From Kiritimatiellia bacterium (GTDB lineage: Bacteria > Verrucomicrobiota > Kiritimatiellia > RFP12 > UBA1067): DNA of 62,449 nt. Under the pieces are notes generated by a model. It was not told the DNA's origin. It did no database searches and saw nothing but the letters and a program-made list of their open reading frames with translations. Where the stretch lies: NCBI GenBank assembly GCA_028686345.1, contig JAQUCE010000016.1:1-62449 (forward strand), written 5' to 3'. Numbering within the stretch: position 1 is the stretch's first letter; each line of letters begins with the position of its first letter. The position numbers and the translations under genes were made by a program. Positions 51,041 through 59,258 of the stretch are shown here, one piece after another.

Positions 51041-51184
51041 TCAAGGAATGCCTTTATCGCTAGAACTCAGCGTACCAACCTCTGTTGCCCTAAATGTGCC
51101 GCCCATGCCGAGTTGAACCTCGCTGGCTTCAGCCACTTTAAAGCGCTTTTTTGATGATTCAACAAATGCGTCTTTTTTAGCCAT
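51041..51184 (-). CDS. 47-residue peptide, candidate substrate of the HPr-kinase-like protein
   Basis: A strong ribosome binding site (GGAGGTGA, 6 bp from ATG 51184) opens a 47-codon frame ending in TGA. The product begins MAKKDAFVESSKKRFKVAEA, has GMGG at residues 26-29, and ends TLSSSDKGIP. The charged N-terminal half, a glycine pair, and a Ser/Thr-rich C-terminal part resemble the leader-core layout of ribosomally made modified peptides. It is 29 bp upstream of the kinase-like gene in the same direction. No PqqD, radical SAM or cyclase gene is near. The gene call is good; the function is inference. Confidence 0.6.
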   Translation of the reverse strand: MAKKDAFVESSKKRFKVAEASEVQLGMGGTFRATEVGTLSSSDKGIP

Positions 51185-51743
51185 AACTCTTCACCTCCAA
51201 TAAGAATGAAACTATCATATAACATGCTGGTGCAAAACTCAACCCTCTTTTTGCAAAAAAAAACTAAAGCAGCTTTCCATCGTAACTAAATGAGCTTGTG
51301 TGATGTGTGGAAGATTTTCACCTTTACAAAAAGTTTGTGCTTTAGAGCCCGCTGCTTTAGCAACAAGCGGCGGCTACACAAGGTTTGTTGTTCAGCCTTT
51401 CTTTGTCCGCCGTAGCCTTGGCGAAGGAGGAAGGCTGCTCCAGGGCGGATTATTGGAACGTTATTGTGAAAGTGATAATGGAGTAGTGCAAGCATCTTGC
51501 TTGCAGAAAATTGATAGTTTTTTAACTACGAATAACGCGAATTTGCGCGAATGGTGCGCTGCTGAATAACATTCGTGTCATTCGCGTTATTCGTAGTTAA
51601 AAACAGGCTGAGCGCACCCTTTTCGCATCTATGTCCAGTGGTCTGAATTTACGGACATTTGGTGCTTGTTTGCCAAAGGCGAGTTATGCGATTTAGCAGG
51701 TGAAACGGCATGGTGGCGGCGGCTGGTCCGCCGCCGCCGCAGA
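51185..51743. other. Gene-free region with repeats
   Basis: Holds a block (51375-51440) that is the inverse of 10605-10675 (GGCTACGGCG...CAAC words), the GCAAGCATCTTGCTTGC hairpin near 51489, the inverted repeat 51518-51603, and a GC-rich hairpin (GGCGGCGG-CTGGT-CCGCCGCC, 51715-51735) just past the ilvH stop, which may serve as a terminator without a T-run. Confidence 0.55.
51518..51603. repeat. Inverted repeat of 10-bp-phased CGAAT words
   Basis: The left arm (51518-51552) contains TTTAACTACGAATAACGCGA; the right arm (51571-51603) is its near-exact reverse complement. Within each arm CGAAT recurs every 10 bases or so. Related to the TTCGTG arrays at 9189-9320. Confidence 0.75.
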
Positions 51744-52244
51744 TCAACTCACAGGTTTCGCAGCCGCCACTTCACGGCCCACCGCAATCACACCCGAGCG
51801 GGAGATGTCCATGATATGATAGGGTTCAAACAGGTGCAGAAAGTCACTGACATGATCCTGATTGCCCACCATTTGCACGGTCACCGAATCCTCCTGAACT
51901 GCGATCACCTTGGCGTTGAAGAGCGTTGCCAGATCCACAATCTCACTGCGGTTGACATGATTTTTAGATGCCACCCGCACCAGGATCAGCTCGCGGTTCA
52001 TGTGGCGCTGGTTGGTCATGTTGACCACCTCAATCACATTGACCAGTTTGGTGAGCTGATGGGTGACCTGCTCTATGATGTGCGCATCTCCAGGCACCAC
52101 CATCGTCATCTTGGAGACCTTGCGGTCCTGGGTTGGCGCGACATTCAAGGTCTCGATATTATAACCGCGTCCGGAGATCATGCTGACAATGCGGGCCAGC
52201 ACGCCCGGCTCATTTTCCACTAGACAATTGATGATATTATTCAT
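51744..52244 (-). CDS. ilvH: Acetolactate synthase small (regulatory) subunit
   Basis: A 166-residue IlvH/IlvN with an N-terminal ACT domain (NCLVENEPGVLARIVSMISG, RGYNIETLNVAPTQD), the valine-binding regulatory site, and a C-terminal domain that activates the large subunit (RELILVRVASK, SRSGVIAVGRE). It follows ilvB by 19 bp. It confers feedback inhibition by branched-chain amino acids on the first common step of valine, leucine and isoleucine synthesis. Normal length. Confidence 0.95.
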   Translation of the reverse strand: MNNIINCLVENEPGVLARIVSMISGRGYNIETLNVAPTQDRKVSKMTMVVPGDAHIIEQVTHQLTKLVNVIEVVNMTNQRHMNRELILVRVASKNHVNRSEIVDLATLFNAKVIAVQEDSVTVQMVGNQDHVSDFLHLFEPYHIMDISRSGVIAVGREVAAAKPVS

Positions 52245-52263
52245 ATTACCCTTCTTTCATCAG

Positions 52264-54021
52264 CTAAACAGTTCGATTGATCATGGCGGTCACCGCCTGT
52301 CCGGGCGGGATCATGGGGAAAACGCAGGCCTCGGGTTCAACGATACATTCGATCACCCAGCTCTTCTTGCTTTCAAAGGCTGCCTTTAGGGTCGGCGCCA
52401 CATCCTCAGGTTTGAAGATGCGCACAGCACAGGCGCCATGGGCCTCTGCCAACAGAACAAAGTTCGGCAGAAACTCTTTGCCCTCGTCAATACGCTCCGA
52501 GCGCTCACGGTTGCTCTGCCCCAGCATAACGCCGGAGTAGCGGTTGCCGTAAAACATCTCCTGCCACTGACGGACCATGCCGAGGTAGCCGTTGTTTAAA
52601 ATCACCGTCACAACCGGCTTCTTGTGCTCAACCGCAACCACCAGCTCCTGGAAGTTCATCTGCACACCGCCGTCACCGGTCACGCAAACCACCGGATCAT
52701 CGGGGCAGGCGAACTTGGCGCCAATCGCCGCCGGCAGCCCAAAGCCCATGGTACCCAGACCACCGGATGAGAGAAAGCTGCGCGGACGGGTGTAGCAAAA
52801 GTGTTGCGCAGCCCACATCTGATGCTGCCCAACATCAGTAACAATGGTGGCTTTGCCATTGCTGACCTCACAGATCTGCTCAATAACAAACTGCGGCATA
52901 ATCACCTCTTTGGAAGCGGGATAGGTGAAAGGAAAGCGATCCTTCCAGCGCTGGGTGCGGTCCACCCACTCTTTATGCGACTTGGCCGGCAAGATAGCCA
53001 GCAAGGCGGTGAGTACGGGTTTGATATAACCCACCACACCCAGATCACAGCGCACGCTCTTGCCAATCGCGGATTGGTCAATATCAATGTGCACCACCTT
53101 GGCATGTTTAGCGAACTCGGAGATCTTGCCTGTAACACGGTCGTCAAAGCGGGCGCCGACGGATATCAGCAAATCACATTTATCAACCGCATAGTTAGCC
53201 GCGACTGAGCCGTGCATTCCCAGCATACTCAATGACAGGGAGTCGTTCTCAGGAAAGGCGCCCATTCCCATTAAGGTGGTGCAAACCGGTATCTCAGCCC
53301 GGTGCGCTAGTTGCAGCAGCTCGGCCGAGGCCTCACCGGCAATTGCGCCGCCGCCCACATAGAGAACAGGGCGTTCGGAAGCGCCAATCATCTCGGCCAA
53401 AGCCTGCACATCAGCCTGTTTAAATTCAATATGCGGTTTGTAGGCACGCATCTGAACCGTTTCAGGAATCGGTTGTTGCGTCATCTGGCGCTGAATATCC
53501 TTTGGAATGTCAACCACCACCGGACCGGGCTTACCTGTTGAGGCAATATAAAAGGCCTGCGCAATGATACTGGGGAGTTCATCCACACTGCGAACCAGAA
53601 AGTTATGCTTTGTGACTGGGCGCGTGATGCCCACAACATCGGCCTCCTGGAAGGCGTCATTCCCAATCATGGACAGAGGCACCTGACCTGTGATGCAAAC
53701 CAGCGGCACACCATCCATGTAGGCGGTTGCCAAGCCTGTCACCGTGTTGGTAGCGCCTGGTCCGGAGGTCACCAGACAACACCCGGTCTTGCCTGTAGCG
53801 CGGGCAAAGCCATCCGCCATATGCACTGCGCCCTGCTCATGGCGCGACAAAACAAAGTGAAAAGGCGCGTCGTACAAGCAGTTGAAAATATCCAAAACAG
53901 CGCCGCCTGGATAACCAAAAAGCACTTCACAACCCTCTTTCACCAGGCCGTCGATCACGCACTGCGCACCACTTCGGAAGGGATGCTCTTTCTCGCATTT
54001 TTCGTCTATCTCTTTTTTCAT
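52264..54021 (-). CDS. ilvB: Acetolactate synthase large (catalytic) subunit
   Basis: A 585-residue thiamine-diphosphate enzyme that joins two pyruvates, or pyruvate and 2-oxobutyrate. It shows the catalytic Glu in LSRHEQGAVHMADGFARATG, the ThDP/Mg motif GDGGVQMNFQEL...VILNN, and GGLGTMGFGLPAAIGAKFA. GCGAGGA precedes ATG 54021. Upstream lies a full attenuator: promoter, leader peptide rich in Leu/Val/Ile codons, and a terminator ending 28 bp before the start. So expression should rise when charged branched-chain tRNAs are scarce. The first 15 residues are unusually rich in Lys and Glu. Confidence 0.96.
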   Translation of the reverse strand: MKKEIDEKCEKEHPFRSGAQCVIDGLVKEGCEVLFGYPGGAVLDIFNCLYDAPFHFVLSRHEQGAVHMADGFARATGKTGCCLVTSGPGATNTVTGLATAYMDGVPLVCITGQVPLSMIGNDAFQEADVVGITRPVTKHNFLVRSVDELPSIIAQAFYIASTGKPGPVVVDIPKDIQRQMTQQPIPETVQMRAYKPHIEFKQADVQALAEMIGASERPVLYVGGGAIAGEASAELLQLAHRAEIPVCTTLMGMGAFPENDSLSLSMLGMHGSVAANYAVDKCDLLISVGARFDDRVTGKISEFAKHAKVVHIDIDQSAIGKSVRCDLGVVGYIKPVLTALLAILPAKSHKEWVDRTQRWKDRFPFTYPASKEVIMPQFVIEQICEVSNGKATIVTDVGQHQMWAAQHFCYTRPRSFLSSGGLGTMGFGLPAAIGAKFACPDDPVVCVTGDGGVQMNFQELVVAVEHKKPVVTVILNNGYLGMVRQWQEMFYGNRYSGVMLGQSNRERSERIDEGKEFLPNFVLLAEAHGACAVRIFKPEDVAPTLKAAFESKKSWVIECIVEPEACVFPMIPPGQAVTAMINRTV

Positions 54022-54049
54022 TTTTTCCTCGCTCTCTCATTTGAAAATT

Positions 54050-54083
54050 CAAAAGCCCGCCATTCTTTAAAACGGCGGGCTCC
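54050..54083 (-). terminator. Attenuator terminator before ilvB
   Basis: On the minus strand AGCCCGCC and GGCGGGCT form an 8-bp stem with a 12-base loop, followed by TTTT and an AT-rich run, 28 bp before the ilvB start. The CCCGCC arm can instead pair with GGCGGG inside the leader peptide coding region, giving the alternative structures needed for attenuation. Confidence 0.8.
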
Positions 54084-54127
54084 TTTTCAAATTACTATAA
54101 CTCTAAAAATACAACAACAAAACCCGC

Positions 54128-54196
54128 TCAATTGAGTGTTATAACGGGCGCAACCCGCCCGTATACAGCTACGAGGAGGTTTCTGGTATAAATCAT
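54128..54196 (-). CDS. ilvBH leader (attenuation) peptide
   Basis: A 22-codon frame between the ilvB promoter and its terminator. Residues 7-11 are Leu-Leu-Val-Ala-Val, and the stretch from residue 15 is VAPVITL, so 9 of 22 codons are for the pathway's end products. AAGG lies 9 bp before ATG 54196; an in-frame ATG 7 codons earlier is possible. A hairpin (ACGGGCG-GGTTG-CGCCCGT) lies inside the coding region. Ribosome stalling at these codons would free the alternative pairing and block the terminator, as in the E. coli ilv leaders. Confidence 0.75.
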   Translation of the reverse strand: MIYTRNLLVAVYGRVAPVITLN

Positions 54197-54228
54197 AGTT
54201 GTTGCCTTTTCTTTCATAGAGAACATCA

Positions 54229-54257
54229 ATATAACCTTTTTATAGTTCAATTGTCAA
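54229..54257 (-). promoter_or_regulatory. ilvBH promoter
   Basis: On the minus strand a perfect TTGACA (54252-54257), a 17-bp spacer and TTATAT (54229-54234), about 33 bp before the leader peptide start. It is one of the best sigma-70 promoter matches in the window. Confidence 0.8.
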
Positions 54258-54571
54258 CAGCCTGATTAAAAAAAACAAAGGTAACTGCCCAAAGCTTGAA
54301 AAGCTCAAAAACCGGCTGGAGAACAAAGGGCACGCTTCCGGCTTCAGGCTTCCCAAGAACTGCGCCCGAACAAGTCGGGCTTCGCTTTTACGCTGTGACA
54401 GGCAAGCGTGAACAACAAACGATTGCTCTTAGAGCGGCATCGTCCGACGATGCTGCCCAACGATGTTGGTGGACGATTGGGATCATGCGGGGGCTCATCC
54501 ACCAGCATCGTCGCCGTCGCTATCGCAAACCGATCTCTGATAATATTTTCAGCAAGCAAGATGCTTGCACG
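54258..54571. other. Gene-free spacer with dispersed repeats
   Basis: Contains GATGTTGGTGGACGATTGGG near 54462 (related words at 17838 and 36382), CATCGTCCGACGATG hairpin near 54437, and the GCAAGCAAGATGCTTGC hairpin near 54552. No gene is supported. Confidence 0.5.
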
Positions 54572-55384
54572 CTATTCAACCCGGAATTCAATTGTTAAGG
54601 TCTCATATTGATTCAAGAAATCCAAGGAAAGGCCGCGCACCTGCCGCACATTGGCGGCTGCCTTGAGCACGCTCTGATCAAAATAAGCGTTGCCTGATGA
54701 CTGGCGGATGCGGTAACTGACAATCCTGCCCCCTTTATCAAAACGGATATCCAGCAGCGCGGGCACCGGGCCAGCCTCAGCTCGTCCAGGCTGATCCCAG
54801 GATTCGTACATGGCCCGCTGCACAAGTGAGATGCAGCGCGACATCTCGCTCTCAGGCAATGTGTTTTTGATGCCGGGCTTAGCACCTGCAAGCAGGGCGC
54901 TCTTGATTTGATCGCGGGAAAGAGGCTTGGCGTCAGAGAGTACAGCTGGCTTGAGCTTGGAAAAATCAGGCTGTTTTGTGACAGGTTTCGGGGCGACCCG
55001 TTTCCCTTTCTCAAAGGGTTTTTTTTCAGGCGGCTTTGGCTCAGGTTTTTTTTCAGGTGGCTTTGGCTCAGGCTTCTTGACAGGCTTTGGCTCAGGTTTT
55101 TTCTCGGGTAGCTTTTTTTGAACTACCGCGTCTTTGACCTGCGGCAGGCTATCCGGCATCTTCGGCTCAGGCTCAACCACAGGTTTGACCTCCCGCTTGA
55201 CCTTCGGGGTCTCCTGAACCGGCTCGGGCAGCTCCTGCGGCAGCACCACCGTGAACTCTACCGGCTGAGGCTGCTCTTTCCGGGTAAACCGGTCACGCAC
55301 CGCAAAGCCGATCACCACCAGGAGCAAGAGCCCATGGAAGATCATCGACCATTTTAAAGAGTTTTTATTTACCGGCGAGTTCAT
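54572..55384 (-). CDS. TonB/TolA-like energy transducer
   Basis: A 270-residue protein: one N-terminal membrane helix (WSMIFHGLLLLVVIGFAV), a Pro/Lys/Glu-rich spacer of about 90 residues (repeats of KPEPKPPEKK) that can span the periplasm, and a C-terminal TonB/TolA-type domain (SRCISLVQRAMYESWDQPGR, ALLDIRFDKGGRIVSYRIRQ, SSGNAYFDQSVLKAA). With ExbB and ExbD upstream it should transmit proton-motive force to the outer membrane. The C-terminal helix pattern is closer to TolA than to classic TonB, so a Tol-type role is possible. ATG 55384 is preferred over an upstream start that lies in repeat DNA. Confidence 0.82.
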   Translation of the reverse strand: MNSPVNKNSLKWSMIFHGLLLLVVIGFAVRDRFTRKEQPQPVEFTVVLPQELPEPVQETPKVKREVKPVVEPEPKMPDSLPQVKDAVVQKKLPEKKPEPKPVKKPEPKPPEKKPEPKPPEKKPFEKGKRVAPKPVTKQPDFSKLKPAVLSDAKPLSRDQIKSALLAGAKPGIKNTLPESEMSRCISLVQRAMYESWDQPGRAEAGPVPALLDIRFDKGGRIVSYRIRQSSGNAYFDQSVLKAAANVRQVRGLSLDFLNQYETLTIEFRVE

Positions 55385-55386
55385 TG

Positions 55387-55506
55387 TACTGCTATCATTT
55401 ATTCTCTTGTTTTTTATGCACGTTTTTTTATCTCTCACAGAGGCACAGGGTTCTCAGAGTGATATATTTTTGCTCTCTGTGTTCTCTGCGACTCTGTGAG
55501 AGATAA
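55387..55506. repeat. Inverted repeat, TCTCACAGAGG family, copy 2
   Basis: Arms TATCTCTCACAGAG (55429-55442) and CTCTGTGAGAGATA (55492-55505) are exact complements. The left flank (TTGTTTTTTATGCACGTTTT) is shared with copy 1 at 1100-1115. It fills the gap between exbD and the tonB-like gene, inside what is otherwise one operon. Confidence 0.75.
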
Positions 55507-55524
55507 TTTGTCAAGTAAACCCTG

Positions 55525-55932
55525 TTAGTCCGCCAGCGTCACCAGGGCCATGCGCGTGATCTTATGCTTGTACAAGATTTTCATGACCCGGATGATCTGC
55601 CCATATTCCAACCGCTCATCCCCGCGCACCAAGACTGCCAGGTCAGGACTCTCAGCGGCCATATTGCCCAGGGTTGTGTCCAAATCATCCATGGTGATGG
55701 GCCGGTTGTTCAGGTAAACTTCACCCAGAGCATCCACAGTGACCACATTGGATTTTGTCTCCGGCAGAATATCAGTGCTGCCCTGCGGCAATTTAATCGA
55801 GATCCCCTGCTCCATGGCCGGCATTGTGATAATAAAGGTGATCAGCAGGATAAAGGTCAGGTCAATCAGCGGGGTCATGTTGATCTCGTTGATCTGCTTG
55901 GAGACTTTTTTTCGACGCAGACGTACTGCCAT
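55525..55932 (-). CDS. ExbD/TolR biopolymer transport protein
   Basis: A 135-residue ExbD/TolR: basic N-terminus, then INEINMTPLIDLTFILLITF with the membrane aspartate essential for proton use in the family, and a periplasmic domain ending KILYKHKITRMALVTLAD. It shares one base with the exbB stop (TAATG), so the two are coupled. It forms the stator complex with ExbB that energises the TonB-like protein. Confidence 0.92.
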   Translation of the reverse strand: MAVRLRRKKVSKQINEINMTPLIDLTFILLITFIITMPAMEQGISIKLPQGSTDILPETKSNVVTVDALGEVYLNNRPITMDDLDTTLGNMAAESPDLAVLVRGDERLEYGQIIRVMKILYKHKITRMALVTLAD

Positions 55933-56678
55933 TACAGCTCCCTTCCCTGAAATTCACAGGCAATACGCCCCATCAGCTCATCGGCAAAGCCCTCCATGTC
56001 GTTGGTCAACTGCCGCACCTTGCCAGCCAGATTGTTGTAAAAAATGGCGCAGGGAATGGCCACCAGCAACCCCACCACAGTTGTCACCAGCGCTGATGAT
56101 ATGGCAGGCGCGATCTCGGAGAGCAGTAATGTCCCCTTTGTTCCCATAGTCGAAAAAGCGTCCATCACCCCCCAGACCGTGCCTAGCAGCCCCAACATGG
56201 GCGAGGCGGTCACAATGGTGGCCAACAACCCCATGCCAAACTCGATTCGAATCTCCTGTTCGTGCAGATTATGCTCACAGGTGCCGCGCACCAGCTCAAT
56301 CTCACGCCCGGAAAGTGCGGCGCTCTCGGCGGATTTTTGCCGCCCGATCACATAGCGCCGCGACTCTGGATCCAGCAGCTTGACCATACGTTCACAGGTG
56401 CTCTGATAGATCAGCCCCAGCGTGCTTTTCGCCACCTGTTGCCGCCGGAGATAGCAGTCCAGCACATCCGGGCCTGCCAGAAATTCGCGCATGAAACGGC
56501 GGCTGTGGCGCGTGATGCCGTTCAGCTCCTTGGTTTTACCGATAATCACCGCCGCGGCAACAATGGAGCTGCCCAACTGGATCAGCACAATCGCTTTACC
56601 CATCAGATTGGCGCCGAAAAAGCCGCCCAGCAACGACACCATCGGAAAATTCGTTGTTTCAAACAGTAAATTTAACAT
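55932..56678 (-). CDS. ExbB/TolQ proton channel protein
   Basis: A 248-residue MotA/TolQ/ExbB protein with three membrane helices (about residues 25-45, 150-175, 190-215). The C-terminal part has LLATIVTASPMLGLLGTVWG and the ALVTTVVGLLVAIPCAIFYN helix, the channel-forming signature. First gene of the exbB-exbD-tonB-like operon. Together they use proton flow to drive work at the outer membrane. Confidence 0.92.
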   Translation of the reverse strand: MLNLLFETTNFPMVSLLGGFFGANLMGKAIVLIQLGSSIVAAAVIIGKTKELNGITRHSRRFMREFLAGPDVLDCYLRRQQVAKSTLGLIYQSTCERMVKLLDPESRRYVIGRQKSAESAALSGREIELVRGTCEHNLHEQEIRIEFGMGLLATIVTASPMLGLLGTVWGVMDAFSTMGTKGTLLLSEIAPAISSALVTTVVGLLVAIPCAIFYNNLAGKVRQLTNDMEGFADELMGRIACEFQGREL

Positions 56679-56768
56679 TAAAACTCCCTGATTATTTATA
56701 AAAAATACAATTATAAATTGTGCTTCACAGCCGCTTTTTTGTCAACACCATTTGTGCAACAAACGCTG

Positions 56769-58169
56769 TTAAACATTCTCAAAGCAATCACCTGGTGCGG
56801 GCGCGTCTACTCTCTGAACTCCGTGTTGTCGTACCAGCGTTTGCATGGCGGTCACCTTATCAAGATCGCCGTGAACAGCGAACACATGCGAGAGGTTGTC
56901 TTTGACACCGTCAAACCAGCGCATCAGGGCGGTGCGGTCGGCATGCGCTGAAAGGGCGTTAATCGTGTGCACGCGCGCATTCAAGGGATACTCTTCGCCG
57001 AAGATTTTGAGTGGGTTGACCCTGTTCACAATCCTACGTCCCAGAGTGTGCTCCGCCTGATATCCCACAATCAAAATGATGTTGCGGGGATTGCCAACAG
57101 CATGTTTAAGATGATGCACAACCCGCCCGCCTTCGCACATTCCAGAGGCGGAGATGATCACCAGCGGGCCCTCGATCTCATTCAAGGCACGCGACTCATC
57201 AGCTGTTTTCAAAAACCGCAGATCAGGGAATTTCATGGGATCCTGGCCCTGCCGCAGGATATCGGAGGCCTCATCATCGTAGCACGCACGGTGTTTGGCG
57301 TAGATCTTTGTTGCGTTGAGCGACAAAGGGCTGTCAACATAAACCGGCGTGCGCGGCATACGTCCCTCATCATGCAGCCGGTTAAAGTAGTAGAGGATCT
57401 GCTGGGTGCGCCCCACACTGAACGCAGGTATGATCAGCCGTGAGCGCTGCTGGTGGATATCTTCAATAAACCCTTTTAAGCGCCCTTTGACATCTTCATG
57501 CGAGGGGTGATACCTGTCAGCGTAAGTGCTCTCAATCAAAAGGATATCCGCCCCTTGCGGCATATCGTAGTTTTTAAGGATGGGCTGATCCGGCTGGCCC
57601 AAATCACCGGAGAACAAGAGGCGGCGACTCCTTGAACCAGACTCTTTGACATCCAGTTGAGTTAGCGCGGAACCGAGAATATGACCCGCTGTATGAAACA
57701 CAAAAGAGACACCATCCCCAAGGTTAACCTGTCGTTTGAGCGGCTCAGGCTGAAATTGCTTCATAATGCGGAGCACATCCTGCTCCTCGTAGAGCGGGTC
57801 AAAGAGGTTTTTGCCCAGCTGTGCCCGCTTTTTGTTTACATACTCAAGATCGCGGTTTTGAAGATAGGCCGAATCACGTAACAAGATCTCACATAAGTCG
57901 CGCGTGGCTGGCGTGCTGTAAACCTTACCCTTAAACCCATTGCGCGCCAAAGTCGGCAGGTTGCCGCAGTGGTCAATGTGCGCGTGCGAAAGGATCACCG
58001 CGTCAATCGTGCGCGGATCAATCGCCATATCCCTGTTTTTATGAAAAGCCTCTTTGCGTCGGCCTTGGTATAATCCGCAGTCCAGCAGGATGCGCAACCC
58101 GTTGGCTTCAATCAGATGCATTGAACCGGTGGTGGTTTGTGCGGCTCCGTGAAAATTGATATTGATCAT
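56769..58169 (-). CDS. MBL-fold beta-CASP ribonuclease-like protein
   Basis: A 466-residue metallo-beta-lactamase fold hydrolase with a beta-CASP insert. Zinc motif LSHAHIDHCGNLP (HxHxDH), TAGHILGSALTQL, LFSGDLGQPDQPI and ESTYADRYH are visible, and the beta-CASP part has SASGMCEGGRVVHHL and NALSAHADRTAL. The family (YSH1/CPSF73-like) cuts RNA in archaea and bacteria. It stands alone; RNA processing or decay is likely from the family, and the specific target is unknown. Confidence 0.92.
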   Translation of the reverse strand: MININFHGAAQTTTGSMHLIEANGLRILLDCGLYQGRRKEAFHKNRDMAIDPRTIDAVILSHAHIDHCGNLPTLARNGFKGKVYSTPATRDLCEILLRDSAYLQNRDLEYVNKKRAQLGKNLFDPLYEEQDVLRIMKQFQPEPLKRQVNLGDGVSFVFHTAGHILGSALTQLDVKESGSRSRRLLFSGDLGQPDQPILKNYDMPQGADILLIESTYADRYHPSHEDVKGRLKGFIEDIHQQRSRLIIPAFSVGRTQQILYYFNRLHDEGRMPRTPVYVDSPLSLNATKIYAKHRACYDDEASDILRQGQDPMKFPDLRFLKTADESRALNEIEGPLVIISASGMCEGGRVVHHLKHAVGNPRNIILIVGYQAEHTLGRRIVNRVNPLKIFGEEYPLNARVHTINALSAHADRTALMRWFDGVKDNLSHVFAVHGDLDKVTAMQTLVRQHGVQRVDAPAPGDCFENV

Positions 58170-58319
58170 AAAAACTCCTTTTTTGTTCGGTTGCTACGAA
58201 AAGCTGCTTCAGGTCAGTTGTCTTTTCCTTAATGCGTCTTTATATTATCGCAAAAAAATCAATAAAAGAAGAGCAAAATTTTGAAGGCGGAGAGCTGCGC
58301 AATATGATATATTTATACT

Positions 58320-59258
58320 ATGTTTAAGAAACACATACTCCGAATGGCAACAACATGCTTGTTGGCCTTAACCGCGGCAGCTGGAATTCCCCTCCGGAGC
58401 GAGAGCCACACACCGCCGCCGTTCGCTCGCTACGCGCCAATTCTGGAGCGCATGCCTTTTGGAAAGCTACCGGAGAAATTCGGAGAGACCGTTGACCCAA
58501 ACGCCGCCAAACAGGCGTTACTGCTCAAAGCGGAGCAGCAGAAATTGGCGAGCCGCGTCAATATGTCGGCGGTTAACATCACGCCGCAGGGCGCAACCGC
58601 AATCGGCTTCACCGATCTCTCAGCCAAACCGCCCGTGAGCTACTACCTGCTGGTTGGCTCCGAAGCCGGGGGCTGGAAGGTGAATAGTGCCGACTACGAC
58701 GCGGAGACAGCGGAAATAGAGAAAGACGGCGTTAGCATCTCGCTCCAGCTTGGTAAAGGTATGATAGACAATCCGCCCGCCCCCGCTGCCCCTGCAAAAA
58801 ATCTGCCCGTTAATCCAGCCCTGACAGCTCAAATAACGCCTTCACCGCCAGTGCGGGCGGGCGCTGCCACATCCCCCCCCCGCCCTCCTGAGGGCAGCTC
58901 AGGTTCATCCGTCTCAGCAACTTCAATCCGCGATAAACTGCGCGCCGCGCAGGCAGCACAGGTGGCGGCGCAGCAAGCCTCGGGCAGTGACAGCGAGAGC
59001 GACAACCGCTCCTACATGGAGCGTCTGCGGGAGCGTAAAATCGAACAGGCAAAAGCGTTGGAACAGGCCCAGAGCGCTCAGCGCCAACAGCTTGAGAAGC
59101 TGGCCCGCGAGGTGGCGAGCAAGGAAATTGAGAAGCAGGCCGCCATTGCCGAAGAGACCGCGCTGGAGCGGGAGCTGGTGCTCGAGGAGGAGCGCCTCCA
59201 AAAAGAGGAGGCGGAACGTCTTGAAAAAGAGGACGAGAAAGAGACGCCAGCACCTTGA
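58320..59258 (+). CDS. Unknown secreted protein with C-terminal coiled coil
   Basis: A 312-residue protein not matched to a known family. An N-terminal signal peptide (MATTCLLALTAAAGI) is followed by a small domain (about residues 35-155; LLKAEQQKLASRVNMSAVNI, SYYLLVGSEAGGWKVNSADY), a Pro/Ser-rich linker (about 155-200), and a long charged helix rich in Arg, Glu, Gln and Lys (205-312). The domain around residues 65-150 has features of a small beta protein. Its stop overlaps the TTG/ATG region of tcdA, so the two are cotranscribed. Type II secretion pilotin-like or structural roles are possible but unsupported. Confidence 0.6.
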   Translation: MFKKHILRMATTCLLALTAAAGIPLRSESHTPPPFARYAPILERMPFGKLPEKFGETVDPNAAKQALLLKAEQQKLASRVNMSAVNITPQGATAIGFTDLSAKPPVSYYLLVGSEAGGWKVNSADYDAETAEIEKDGVSISLQLGKGMIDNPPAPAAPAKNLPVNPALTAQITPSPPVRAGAATSPPRPPEGSSGSSVSATSIRDKLRAAQAAQVAAQQASGSDSESDNRSYMERLRERKIEQAKALEQAQSAQRQQLEKLAREVASKEIEKQAAIAEETALERELVLEEERLQKEEAERLEKEDEKETPAP

